NCBI GenBank assembly: GCA_902462065.1
Contig: CABQAK010000001.1
Location: 34,226-98,225 of the forward strand
Source of the DNA: an uncultured Collinsella sp.
GTDB lineage: Bacteria; Actinomycetota; Coriobacteriia; Coriobacteriales; Coriobacteriaceae
Length of the DNA stretch: 64,000 bases
Direction: 5' to 3'
Made by a program: the position numbers and the translations under genes. The notes beneath the pieces are model-generated. The model did not search any database. It was not told the origin of the DNA and saw only the letters and a list, made by a program, of their open reading frames with translations. Positions 23,853 through 31,486 of the stretch are shown here, in pieces. Numbering within the stretch: the stretch's first letter is position 1; each line of letters opens with the position of its first letter.

Positions 23853-24194
23853 TTACTCCTCGGCGCCCTCAGCGGCCTCAGCGGCAGCCTTAGCGGCCTC
23901 GGCCTCTTTGGCGAGCTGCTTCTTGGACTTCTTGACGACGGTCTCGGTCTTCTCGCCCTCGTTGGCGGCCTTGACCAGAGCGGCTACGGCGTCGGTGAGC
24001 TGAGCGCCCTTGGACTGCCAGTCGGCGATCTTCTCGAGGTCGAGGTTGATGGTCTTGGGGGCGGTCATCGGGTTGTAGCGGCCAACCTCCTCGATGATAC
24101 GACCGTCACGCGGGGCGCGGGAATCGGCGACGACGACACGGTAGTACGGACGCTTCTTAGCGCCGTGACGAGCAAGGCGAATCTTGACTGCCAA
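23853..24194 (-). CDS. rpsP: 30S ribosomal protein S16
   Basis: 113 residues. AVKIRLARHGAKKRPYYRVV, ADSRAPRDGRIIEEVGRYNP and LDLEKIADWQSKGAQLTDAV are canonical. The last ~35 residues are a Lys/Ala/Glu-rich extension (KKSKKQLAKEAEAAKAAAEA). Start: TTG at 24194, 6 nt after GGAGGAG; the longer open frame upstream starts before the ribosome site. First gene of its operon. Confidence 0.96.
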   Translation of the reverse strand: MAVKIRLARHGAKKRPYYRVVVADSRAPRDGRIIEEVGRYNPMTAPKTINLDLEKIADWQSKGAQLTDAVAALVKAANEGEKTETVVKKSKKQLAKEAEAAKAAAEAAEGAEE

Positions 24195-24250
24195 AGGAAA
24201 CTCCTCCAACCAAGCAGCTTTAGGCTGCAACTACAAACAAACAGTTGAAC

Positions 24251-24279
24251 ATAATACGCCATCGACGCGGGCAGGTGAA
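24251..24279 (-). promoter_or_regulatory. Proximal promoter candidate of rpsP operon
   Basis: Minus strand TTCACC, 17 nt, TATTAT, 57 nt upstream of the rpsP start. Confidence 0.45.
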
Positions 24280-24323
24280 GTCCGTGAGACCAACTTCTTC
24301 GGTGTAGTCGAGGGCAAATCCAT

Positions 24324-24351
24324 ATCTTAGACAAGAATTCGGGATTTGCAA
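24324..24351 (-). promoter_or_regulatory. Distal promoter candidate of rpsP operon
   Basis: Minus strand TTGCAA, 16 nt, TAAGAT, 130 nt upstream of the rpsP start. Possibly tandem with the proximal site. Its -35 is about 35 bp from the divergent dinB -10. Confidence 0.5.
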
Positions 24352-24383
24352 GCACATACACGCACCCCACATGAGCTGCGCGG

Positions 24384-24389
24384 TATACT
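24384..24389 (+). promoter_or_regulatory. -10 box of dinB
   Basis: TATACT ending 6 nt before the dinB ATG at 24396. Initiation at the usual distance would fall on or next to the A of ATG, giving a leaderless mRNA. No clear -35. Confidence 0.5.
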
Positions 24390-24395
24390 CATGAC

Positions 24396-25649
24396 ATGGA
24401 AAGACGCGAACATACATACGGTTATGAGGATGCCATGGGCGTCACACCGCCTCCCTGGACGGGTCCGGCGGTGGGCCTCATGGACCTCGATGCGTTTTTT
24501 GCGAGCGTGGAGATGCTCGATCATCCCGAGTGGCGCGGCAAGCCGCTCATCGTGGGTGGCGATGCCGATTCCCGCGGCGTCGTATCCACCTGCTCATACG
24601 AGGCACGTCGCTTTGGCGTGCACTCTGCCATGGCCTCGGCCGAGGCGCGGCGCTTGTGCCCGCAAGCCATTTGGACGCACGGGCACTTTGATCGCTACCG
24701 CGAGGTGAGCGCGCAGGTCATGGCGATTCTCGCCGACGAAACCCCGCGCGTTGAGCGCGTATCCATCGACGAAGCCTTTATCGATATCACACCGGGTCGC
24801 TTTGCGCCCGAAGACCCGCTGCTGGTTGCGCGGCGTATAAGCGACCGCGTGGCAGCGCTGGGAGTGACGTGCTCCATTGGCGTGGGCTGCAACAAGACGG
24901 TTGCAAAGATCGCAAGCGAGCGTGATAAGCCGTTTGGGCTGACCATCGTGCGCCCCGGAACCGAGCAGCGCTTTTTGGCCGCGCTACCAGTGTCTGCCAT
25001 GAGCGGCATCGGACGCTCAGCCGAGGAGCGACTGCGCCGCATGCGCATCTACACCCTCGGCGAGCTATCACGTGCGCCGGAATCCACCTTGGCCTCTATT
25101 TTTGGCGTCAACGGCGAACGCATGCGCCAGCGTGCGCTGGGACTCGAAATCTCCGAAGTCACGAGTCTCGATGAAGAGCGCGAGGTCAAGTCGGTCAGCA
25201 ATGAACGCACCTTTGCGAAAGATTTGACTGAGCGTGGGGATATTGAGGCGGCGATTGCGCTGCTGGGCGAGTCAGTGGGACGCCGCCTGCGCCGTCAGGG
25301 GCTGACGGGCGCCACGGTGACGCTCAAGCTCAAGTATTCGTATGGAAACGGTCGCTCGGCACAGCGCCGGCTGCCTCATCCGACCGACGATGAGAACATC
25401 TTCGTGGCCGTGGCACTCGAGCTGCTCGACAACATCTGGCAGGAAGGAATGCACGTTCGCTTAGCAGGCATCGGCATGAGCGACTTTGACCATCAGGGCG
25501 GCATCCAGACTGACCTGTTCTGCGAGATCGATGACCGCGGAGCCCAATCCAGCGACCGCCGCGACCTCTCCGTCGCCATCGACGCCGTCCGAGACAAATT
25601 CGGCGACACCGCCCTTTCCTTCGGCCGCCAATCCCGCTTTAGCGATTAA
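24396..25649 (+). CDS. dinB: DNA polymerase IV (Y family)
   Basis: Error-prone translesion polymerase. 417 residues. Palm motifs GLMDLDAFFASVEMLDHP (about 26-43; catalytic Asp), VVSTCSYEARRFGVHSAMA and VERVSIDEAFIDIT (catalytic Asp-Glu); thumb with GVGCNKTVAKIASERDKPFG and SAMSGIGRSAEERLRRMRIY; little finger domain to the end. A C-terminal clamp-binding motif could be QTDLF near residue 370. ATG at 24396 has no Shine-Dalgarno but a -10 right upstream; ATG at 24435 follows GAGG and would drop 13 residues. Only plus-strand gene in this part. Confidence 0.94.
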   Translation: MERREHTYGYEDAMGVTPPPWTGPAVGLMDLDAFFASVEMLDHPEWRGKPLIVGGDADSRGVVSTCSYEARRFGVHSAMASAEARRLCPQAIWTHGHFDRYREVSAQVMAILADETPRVERVSIDEAFIDITPGRFAPEDPLLVARRISDRVAALGVTCSIGVGCNKTVAKIASERDKPFGLTIVRPGTEQRFLAALPVSAMSGIGRSAEERLRRMRIYTLGELSRAPESTLASIFGVNGERMRQRALGLEISEVTSLDEEREVKSVSNERTFAKDLTERGDIEAAIALLGESVGRRLRRQGLTGATVTLKLKYSYGNGRSAQRRLPHPTDDENIFVAVALELLDNIWQEGMHVRLAGIGMSDFDHQGGIQTDLFCEIDDRGAQSSDRRDLSVAIDAVRDKFGDTALSFGRQSRFSD

Positions 25650-25684
25650 CCGCCTTTGGGCAAAAAGAAAGCCGGGCAGCTGCG

Positions 25685-25719
25685 AATGATTATTCTAGGA
25701 CGGGGATTTTTTAATCATT
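25685..25719. repeat. REP-like palindromic element, left copy
   Basis: 35 bp with terminal arms AATGATT and AATCATT and an asymmetric core containing TAGGACGGGGAT. It starts 8 bp past the transposase stop. It is the inverted partner of 26571-26605 (29 of 35 positions identical after reverse complement). Confidence 0.75.
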
Positions 25720-25726
25720 TGGAGCG

Positions 25727-26467
25727 TCATTTCGCCCTTTGAATGATATTGGTCCCAATTCCCGTCAGACGCGAAATCTGGTCAATCGTAAACCCCCGAT
25801 GCCTCAACACTGCCAGAAGACGATTTCGCTCTGATTTCGGCAAAGTTTTAAGCTGATAAGGCTCATGCGGAGCCAAAAGAGCCCGGGCAACTTCCAGCGC
25901 ATCCATATCGGAGATATGCTTACCTTCGGGCATAAAATAGGGATTAGGCTTGCCGTCGGTACTCGAAAGATAAAACGCTTCCGTACCCCCAAACAGATTG
26001 AGAATACCTTCACAATCACAAATTTCGGGATGAGAGAAATACTCATGGAAGCTGCTCCAGCGATACAGAGGAGCAGAAGAAATACCTGCTTTTGCAGGAT
26101 TATCGTGTATGTATCGGACGCAACGGAGCAGCTGTTTGTCGTCAGAAATGATCACACTCTTGAATCGTTCCTGGAACACCGGTCCGCGGCGGCCGGTTTT
26201 TTGATTGAAGTGTTTCGCATATGCCGTATCAATCGCATGCATAGCAACGCTCATCTGATTATCGAGATCATCAAATAGCAGGTGAACATGATTGTCCATG
26301 AGGCACCAGGCAAGAAGGCGAATATGAGCGGACGTAAATCGTCTGTTCAATAGATTGAGAAAATAAAGGCGATCGTCATCGTCTTCGAAGATCAGCTGGC
26401 CAGCACAGCCCTTGAGCATGACGTGATAATGGCCGAGTTCGGACAACGCACGGGCAACACGAGTCAT
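25727..26467 (-). CDS. REP-associated tyrosine transposase (Y1/HUH family)
   Basis: 246 residues of the single-domain TnpA-REP/RAYT family, HUH endonucleases linked to palindromic REP sequences. Seen: YHVMLKGCAGQLIFEDDDDR (about 14-33), HUH pair in WCLMDNHVHLLFDD (about 53-66), GRRGPVFQERFKSV, and the nucleophile Tyr in CVRYIHDNPAKAG (about 127). The C-terminus carries a small helix-turn-helix (FTIDQISRLTGIGTNIIQR). ATG at 26467 follows GGGAGGG; the longer upstream frame is not needed. The gene is between dinB and rsfS and is bracketed by inverted 35-bp palindromes. Likely domesticated rather than an active insertion sequence. Confidence 0.9.
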   Translation of the reverse strand: MTRVARALSELGHYHVMLKGCAGQLIFEDDDDRLYFLNLLNRRFTSAHIRLLAWCLMDNHVHLLFDDLDNQMSVAMHAIDTAYAKHFNQKTGRRGPVFQERFKSVIISDDKQLLRCVRYIHDNPAKAGISSAPLYRWSSFHEYFSHPEICDCEGILNLFGGTEAFYLSSTDGKPNPYFMPEGKHISDMDALEVARALLAPHEPYQLKTLPKSERNRLLAVLRHRGFTIDQISRLTGIGTNIIQRAK

Positions 26468-26527
26468 CGAAACCCTCCCTTCCAAGGATGCAGTAGTCAC
26501 AGCATACAAAAGGAAAGGAAGAAAAGG

Positions 26528-26560
26528 GCCGAACTGCCCAACAAAGGTGAGCGGTTCGGC
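26528..26560 (-). terminator. Possible terminator after rsfS
   Basis: GCCGAAC/GTTCGGC stem with a 19-nt loop, followed on the minus strand by CCTTTTCTTCC. It lies between rsfS and the transposase gene. Loop length makes it a weak candidate. Confidence 0.35.
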
Positions 26561-26570
26561 AAACGGTAGC

Positions 26571-26605
26571 AATGATTATTTTATCCCCGTCCCAGAAAAA
26601 TCATT
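26571..26605. repeat. REP-like palindromic element, right copy
   Basis: 35 bp with arms AATGATT and AATCATT and core ATCCCCGTCCCAG, the inverse of the left copy. Its last base is the first base of the rsfS stop triplet. A GTAG tetranucleotide lies 1 nt outside the left arm, as at the foot of enterobacterial REPs; the left copy lacks it. Confidence 0.75.
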
Positions 26606-27060
26606 TAGAGGAGGTCGAGGGGAAGCTGGGGGGCGTCTCCCCAGAGTTTCTCGAGGCGGTAGAAGTCGCGGGCTTCGGGAGTGAAGACGTGGACGACAAC
26701 CGAACCATAGTCCATGAGCATCCAGGTCTTCTGCTCGCGGCCCTCGATGGAGAACGGATGCTCGCCGCAAGCCTCGGCGACCTTCTCCTCGATATCGTCG
26801 ACGATGGAATCGACCTGGCGGTTGTTGGTACCGGTGGCGAGCACAAAGTAGTCGCACACATCGGAAAGCTCGGTCAGGTCGAGCACCTGAACGTCCTCGC
26901 CCTTCTTGTCGTAGGCGGCCTGCGCGGCGGCGCGGGCGACATCCTCGGCGGCGACACCGCTCGCGGACAGCGAGGCGGCAGTGCGGTCGGACGTGGCGGC
27001 GAAGCTCTTGTGCTCCACACCTTCAAGAATCTGCTCGTCGGTCATGGTCTCGTCGGCCAT
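26605..27060 (-). CDS. rsfS: Ribosomal silencing factor RsfS
   Basis: Binds L14 and blocks subunit joining under starvation. 151 residues: the family core begins near residue 38 (AAQAAYDKKGEDVQVLDLTE) and shows DVCDYFVLATGTNNRQVDSI, EGREQKTWMLMDYGSVVVHV and FYRLEKLWGDAP. The first ~37 residues are an extra, low-conservation extension. ATG at 27060. Last gene of obgE-nadD-yqeK-rsfS; its stop touches the right palindrome. Confidence 0.94.
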   Translation of the reverse strand: MADETMTDEQILEGVEHKSFAATSDRTAASLSASGVAAEDVARAAAQAAYDKKGEDVQVLDLTELSDVCDYFVLATGTNNRQVDSIVDDIEEKVAEACGEHPFSIEGREQKTWMLMDYGSVVVHVFTPEARDFYRLEKLWGDAPQLPLDLL

Positions 27061-27087
27061 GGAATACCTCTTTCTAGACAGCCCGAG

Positions 27088-27696
27088 CTAGCGCAGCTGG
27101 GCGTAATGGTTGTAAATCGAAATAGCCGTGGGATAAAGATAGCGCCCGGACTGAATCACATAGACCAAACCCTGCGCAAAACAGGAGAAGAACAACTCGT
27201 CGAGCGTCGACTCCCCCACCATCTTGCGCAGCGCATGTGCATAGTCGCCGTGGCGGTTGGGCTCGATGGCATCGGCCACAAAGACCACCATATCGAGCGG
27301 CGTCATGTCACAGGCACCCACGGTGTGACGGTCGACAGCCTGGAAAACGGCCGGCGACAGCTCGGGAAAAAGCTGCGGAAGCTCATAGGCGGCAACAGGG
27401 CCATGCAAAAGCGGCGTCGCGGCGGAAGGAGAGCCGGCAATCTTAATGCCGTAATGCAGAGCGCGCGTAACCAGCTCGTCGTCGGAGAGCACTTTGTCCC
27501 AGTCGTGGATCAGACCGGCAGCAGCGGCATCAAAGCGGTCAACGCCGTAGACCTCGGCCAGATGAAGTGCGGTCTCGGCAACACCCAGCGAATGCACATA
27601 GCGCTTGCGCTTATCCTTCATGCGAACATCGAGCAGCTCTTGAATGCGCTTGAGCAGCGCGCGCTCATCGCCCTCAAACTGATCCTCTACCGACAA
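27088..27696 (-). CDS. yqeK: HD-domain hydrolase YqeK, likely Ap4A hydrolase
   Basis: 202 residues of the HD superfamily; characterised relatives cleave diadenosine tetraphosphate symmetrically to ADP. Metal ligands: KRYVHSLGVAETALHLAEVY (His), GLIHDWDKVL (His-Asp) and HGPVAAYELP, DRHTVGACDMTPLDMVVFVA with a final Asp. The start is TTG at 27696, 6 nt after GGGGG; a stop codon lies four codons upstream, so no earlier start exists. Between nadD and rsfS, as in Bacillus and relatives. Confidence 0.9.
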   Translation of the reverse strand: MSVEDQFEGDERALLKRIQELLDVRMKDKRKRYVHSLGVAETALHLAEVYGVDRFDAAAAGLIHDWDKVLSDDELVTRALHYGIKIAGSPSAATPLLHGPVAAYELPQLFPELSPAVFQAVDRHTVGACDMTPLDMVVFVADAIEPNRHGDYAHALRKMVGESTLDELFFSCFAQGLVYVIQSGRYLYPTAISIYNHYAQLR

Positions 27697-27708
27697 CGTA
27701 GACCCCCA

Positions 27709-28386
27709 TCACTCAAAATCTTCTTGGCCCAAATCGGCATATAGCCTGCGTTTGCGAATGTAGCCGAGCACGGACTCGCTCGTAAGATAGCGCACGCTCA
27801 TGCCGCGGGCAACTCGCTTACGAATGTTCGTCGAGCTGATCGCCAGCGCCGGAATCTGAATATAGCGCACGTCGAACGGCAGTCCCGACTCTTTGATTCG
27901 GGCACGCGCCGTATCGATATCAAAGCCCGGTCGCGTCGCCGCAATAAAGGTAGCAAGCTCAGCGATTCGTTCGGCATCATGCCAGGTCACAATATCGATA
28001 ATCGCGTCGGCGCCCGTAATAAAGTAGAGCTTTACCTGCGGCGGGTAAAAGTCGCGAAGGGCATGAAGCGTATCGGCCGTATAGGTTACGCCCGGGCGGT
28101 CGATCTCGAACCGGCTCGCCAAAAAGGCCGGGTTCGCAGCGGTGGCGAGGACCGTCATGGCATAACGGTCCTCGGCAGGCGTCACCGGCTTGTCAAGCTT
28201 AAAGGCAGGAGAGCCCGCCGGCATAAAGAGCACAGCGTCCAAGTCGAGCGACTCGCGCGCCTGCTCGGCGGTCACCAGGTGCCCGTAATGGATGGGATCA
28301 AAGGTGCCACCCATAATACCGAGCCTAAACTCCTGCCCGTCCTCTAGAGGAAGCTCGGGCAAACCGATTCCACCGCGCAGCGACAT
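27709..28386 (-). CDS. nadD: Nicotinate-nucleotide adenylyltransferase
   Basis: Adds AMP to nicotinate mononucleotide in NAD synthesis. 225 residues. Class I nucleotidyltransferase site LGIMGGTFDPIHYGHLVTAE (about 22-41), FMPAGSPAFK, FITGADAIIDIVTWHD and the ISSTNIRKRVARG ending motif. About 18 residues precede the family core. ATG at 28386 is 3 nt from the obgE stop. Confidence 0.96.
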   Translation of the reverse strand: MSLRGGIGLPELPLEDGQEFRLGIMGGTFDPIHYGHLVTAEQARESLDLDAVLFMPAGSPAFKLDKPVTPAEDRYAMTVLATAANPAFLASRFEIDRPGVTYTADTLHALRDFYPPQVKLYFITGADAIIDIVTWHDAERIAELATFIAATRPGFDIDTARARIKESGLPFDVRYIQIPALAISSTNIRKRVARGMSVRYLTSESVLGYIRKRRLYADLGQEDFE

Positions 28387-28389
28387 GGC

Positions 28390-29856
28390 TTACTCGCCCT
28401 CCGGTGTCTCGGTATCGTCCGCGGCATCCGCCGCATCAACAACCTCGACGCCCTCATCCGCAGCATCGGTCACGTCAATGGCCTCAACGGCAACGTCCTC
28501 GCCAGCATCCTCGAGCTCCTCGTACTCCGAGAAGTCCTCAGCGCCCTCAAAGTCAAAGGCGCGCTGGCAAATGCGAACCTCGTCGCCCGCACGGCAACCG
28601 GCCTTCTCGAGCGCATCGTCAACACCCATACGCGCAAACTTATGCTGCAGGTAAATGACGGCTTCCTCGTTTTCCCAGTCGGTCTGGATGACCATGCGCT
28701 CGATGGCACGACCGACCACGCGGAAGGCACCGGGCTCTTCCTGGACAATGCGGAAACGCTTCTCTCGCTGCAGGCGACGGCGCTCCCATTCATCGTCGCG
28801 CAGGTCGACCGGCTCATCGGAGACCGCCAGCTCGGCGCGGAGCTTGGCCACCTGCTCACCCACGGCAAGCATCAGCGTGTTGAGGCCGGCGCCCGTCACG
28901 GCAGACACGGCAAAGAACATATGGCCATCGTCGAGCGCTGCGCGCTTGAGGTCGGCAATCTTATCGGCCGTGCCCGGCGCGTCGCACTTGTTGGCAACGA
29001 CAATCTGCGGACGCTCCGAAAGCTCGGCGCCATACTGCTCGAGCTCGCGGTTGATGATGCGATAGTCCTCAACCGGATCGCGATCCTCAAAACCACCCGT
29101 CATGTCGACGACATGCATGATTAGGGCCGTACGCTCAATGTGGCGCAGGAACTGGTGACCCAGGCCACGGCCCTCGCTCGCGCCTTCGATAAGACCGGGG
29201 ACGTCGGCAACGACGTAAGAATATTCGCCGGCACGCACCATGCCGAGGTTCGGCACGAGCGTGGTAAACGGGTAGTCGGCGATCTTGGGACGGGCGGCAC
29301 TCATGCGCGCGATGAGCGATGACTTACCCACCGAGGGAAAGCCCACGAGCGCGGCATCGGCCATAAGCTTCATCTCGAGCTCAATCCAGTGCTCCTCGGC
29401 CGGTTCACCCAGCTGAGCGAACGCGGGCGCGCGGCGCACCGACGTCACAAAGTGCGTGTTGCCCAGACCGCCGGCACCGCCGGGCGCCACGACGACGCGC
29501 TCGCCGTCGTGCACCAGATCGGCAATCTCGAACATCGGGGTCTGCGTCTCGGGGTCGAGCTCGCGCACCACGGTACCCATAGGAACCTTGAGAATCAGGT
29601 CCTCGCCGCTCTTACCGTTACGACGGGCACCCTGCCCGTGCGTGCCGCGCTCGGCGCGGAAGTGATGCTTAAAGCGGTAATCGATCAGCGAAGACAGCTG
29701 AGCATCGGCCTGGATGACGACATTGCCGCCACGACCGCCGTCGCCGCCATCGGGGCCGCCCTTGGGGACAAATGCCTCGCGCCTAAACGACATGCATCCG
29801 GCTCCGCCGTCGCCGCCGCACACGTTAATGCGGCTGATATCGGTGAACTGTGACAA
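28390..29856 (-). CDS. obgE: GTPase Obg/CgtA
   Basis: Ribosome-associated GTPase. 488 residues: Gly-rich Obg fold (DISRINVCGGDGGAGCMSFR, GGPDGGDGGRGGNV; about 1-158), G domain with Walker A VGFPSVGKSSLIARM, switch DYPFTTLVPNLG, DVPGLIEGASEGRGLGHQFL and VANKCD, then an OCT domain (about 360-430) and a ~55-residue acidic tail. The OCT domain is typical of Gram-positives. It follows the rplU-rpmA terminator, so it is expressed by read-through or from an unrecognised promoter. Confidence 0.97.
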   Translation of the reverse strand: MSQFTDISRINVCGGDGGAGCMSFRREAFVPKGGPDGGDGGRGGNVVIQADAQLSSLIDYRFKHHFRAERGTHGQGARRNGKSGEDLILKVPMGTVVRELDPETQTPMFEIADLVHDGERVVVAPGGAGGLGNTHFVTSVRRAPAFAQLGEPAEEHWIELEMKLMADAALVGFPSVGKSSLIARMSAARPKIADYPFTTLVPNLGMVRAGEYSYVVADVPGLIEGASEGRGLGHQFLRHIERTALIMHVVDMTGGFEDRDPVEDYRIINRELEQYGAELSERPQIVVANKCDAPGTADKIADLKRAALDDGHMFFAVSAVTGAGLNTLMLAVGEQVAKLRAELAVSDEPVDLRDDEWERRRLQREKRFRIVQEEPGAFRVVGRAIERMVIQTDWENEEAVIYLQHKFARMGVDDALEKAGCRAGDEVRICQRAFDFEGAEDFSEYEELEDAGEDVAVEAIDVTDAADEGVEVVDAADAADDTETPEGE

Positions 29857-29872
29857 CAGAATCGCCTCCTAC

Positions 29873-29915
29873 AAAAAGAGGGAGACCCTTGAATCCTAAA
29901 ACTCAAGTGCCTCCC
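29873..29915 (-). terminator. Rho-independent terminator after rplU-rpmA
   Basis: 13-nt arms (one G-U, one mismatch) around a 10-nt loop, followed by TCTTTTT on the minus strand. Lies 26 nt beyond the rpmA stop and 17 nt before the obgE start. Confidence 0.8.
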
Positions 29916-29940
29916 ACATATGTGCTCTATGAAGGGTGAA

Positions 29941-30198
29941 TTACGCGTTCGCGAGCGGGCGTACGCTGACCCTGTGCTTGATACCCTTGTGGAACTCAAC
30001 GGTACCGTCGACCAGCGCGAACAGCGTGTCGTCCTTACCACGGCCAACGTTCTCACCCGGGTGGATGTGCGTGCCGTGCTGACGGACGAGAATCGTGCCC
30101 GTGGTTACCGTCTGGCCGGCATAGCGCTTCGTGCCAAGGCGCTGACCGCGGGAGTCACGGCCATTACGGGAGGAACCGAGTCCTTTTTTGTGTGCCAT
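29941..30198 (-). CDS. rpmA: 50S ribosomal protein L27
   Basis: 85 residues. MAHKKGLGSSRNGRDSRGQR, LGTKRYAGQTVTTGTILVRQ and HPGENVGRGKDDTLFALVDG are canonical. There is no N-terminal extension of the Firmicutes type cleaved by Prp. ATG at 30198, 33 nt after rplU. Confidence 0.98.
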   Translation of the reverse strand: MAHKKGLGSSRNGRDSRGQRLGTKRYAGQTVTTGTILVRQHGTHIHPGENVGRGKDDTLFALVDGTVEFHKGIKHRVSVRPLANA

Positions 30199-30231
30199 TG
30201 TGTATACCTACTCTTTCGTTACGAGTGTAAT

Positions 30232-30606
30232 CTACTCGGCGACGGGAGCCTCGGCAACAGCCTCAGCCTCTGCCTTGACAGCCTTCTTGGCGCGGGAGGT
30301 AGCCTGAACCTTCACGATCTTCAGCTTGGTGAGCTGCTGACGGTGACCCTTCAGACGACGATAGCGCTTGCGCTTGTGGAACTTGAAGACCAGCTGCTTC
30401 TCGCCCTTGAACTGCTCAACGATCTGAGCGGTAACCTTGGCCTTGGCCAGCTTGTCGGGATCGGTGACGATCTTCTTACCATCGTTGAGGAAGATAACCG
30501 GCAGGGTGACCTTGTCGCCCTCATTGCCCTCGATCTTCTCGACGGTGATGACATCGTCGGTGGCGACCTTGTACTGCTTGCCGCCCGTGTTAACGATTGC
30601 GTACAT
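30232..30606 (-). CDS. rplU: 50S ribosomal protein L21
   Basis: 124 residues. MYAIVNTGGKQYKVATDDVI, VIFLNDGKKI and KRKRYRRLKGHRQQLTKLKI identify it. The last ~20 residues (Ala/Glu/Lys-rich) extend beyond the usual ~103. ATG at 30606; an in-frame ATG seven codons upstream is less likely because homologs start at MYAIV. Led by a strong promoter. Confidence 0.96.
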   Translation of the reverse strand: MYAIVNTGGKQYKVATDDVITVEKIEGNEGDKVTLPVIFLNDGKKIVTDPDKLAKAKVTAQIVEQFKGEKQLVFKFHKRKRYRRLKGHRQQLTKLKIVKVQATSRAKKAVKAEAEAVAEAPVAE

Positions 30607-30648
30607 GTTTACTTGCCCTTCATGCATCAGTTAGTGCAACAGCCGAAT

Positions 30649-30677
30649 ATAGTAGCAGGCGAAAATACCCCCGTCAA
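30649..30677 (-). promoter_or_regulatory. Promoter of rplU-rpmA
   Basis: Minus strand TTGACG, 17 nt, TACTAT: one of the best sigma-70-type matches in the window. The -35 overlaps the stop codon of the upstream DUF2344 gene. Predicted start near 30642, leader about 36 nt. Confidence 0.75.
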
Positions 30678-31486
30678 CGAGTATGTGGAGCAAATCCACA
30701 AGTTCGCACAGGTATGGGGCTGACGAGTCGGCCCTCGTCGTCCTCGCATGCTTGATTCTGACGCTCGACATCGTAGGAGCAGATGGTCACGAGGTCTTGC
30801 ATACCGGTGGAAACAATAGGTGCATCCACGCCCGGGGTCAAGCCCTGCAACAAAACATCAGCAGCGGAAAGCAAAATTTCCGGACGCATGGAGCCCTCGT
30901 TGTCGGCATGGGTGTCGAGCATGAGCACCAAATGGTCCGGGCGCTCCCCCGCCGTGAGCTCATAGCCCACGAGCGTGTGATCCAAATCCAAGCGCTTGCT
31001 CTTTTTTCCGCGCGCGTAGTCGATGCCATGGCCCGCGCGCAGCGTATCGATTGCGCGACGCACCTCGTCGGCGGAGGCCGGCGCGTCGGGATTCAGATGC
31101 AGGTCGATGCGGTACGACAGACGCGTGAGTTGCGCCGTCAGCGCCGGCGTGCGCACGTCGATGTATGCCGCCTCGATGGGGGCCAGATCGGCCGGAGACG
31201 CCGCAGCCAGGCGCCCAAACGCCTCGTCGAGAGCGACGAACTCGGTCATAAACAGGTCATACCACTCGCAGGTCGACGACGTACCCACCGGTAGCGCCGA
31301 AGAGAAGCCCACGCGCATGTGCGGAGAGAAGCCCTGCGTGACGGCATAGGGAAGTCCCGCACGGCGCACGATGCGCTCAATGGTATGGATTACTTCGAGA
31401 TGGCCCAGGTACTTAAGGCGATCGCGCTTGCCATAGCGAACACGAAGTCTAAAGAGCATGGGGTTGTCGGTCAGGCGCTCACTCAT
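30674..31486 (-). CDS. DUF2344 domain protein (TIGR03936 family)
   Basis: 270 residues; a conserved partner of the radical SAM gene upstream and fused to it in some bacteria. Visible are FRLRVRYGKRDRLKYLGHLE (about 12-31), GLPYAVTQGFSPHMRVGFSS and ALPVGTSSTCEWYDL, all typical of the family. Its function is unknown; a link to tRNA or ribosome modification is often supposed from neighbourhood with rplU-rpmA or rne. ATG at 31486 overlaps the upstream stop by 4 nt. Confidence 0.88.
   Translation of the reverse strand: MSERLTDNPMLFRLRVRYGKRDRLKYLGHLEVIHTIERIVRRAGLPYAVTQGFSPHMRVGFSSALPVGTSSTCEWYDLFMTEFVALDEAFGRLAAASPADLAPIEAAYIDVRTPALTAQLTRLSYRIDLHLNPDAPASADEVRRAIDTLRAGHGIDYARGKKSKRLDLDHTLVGYELTAGERPDHLVLMLDTHADNEGSMRPEILLSAADVLLQGLTPGVDAPIVSTGMQDLVTICSYDVERQNQACEDDEGRLVSPIPVRTCGFAPHTR

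Noticed and set aside
24213..24227. GCAGC/GCTGC hairpin near the rpsP ribosome site
   Set aside because: Only five base pairs; likely by chance in this GC-rich DNA.
25650..26605. Complete insertion sequence around the transposase
   Set aside because: The 35-bp elements are internally palindromic REP-like units, not simple terminal repeats, and no target duplication is seen.
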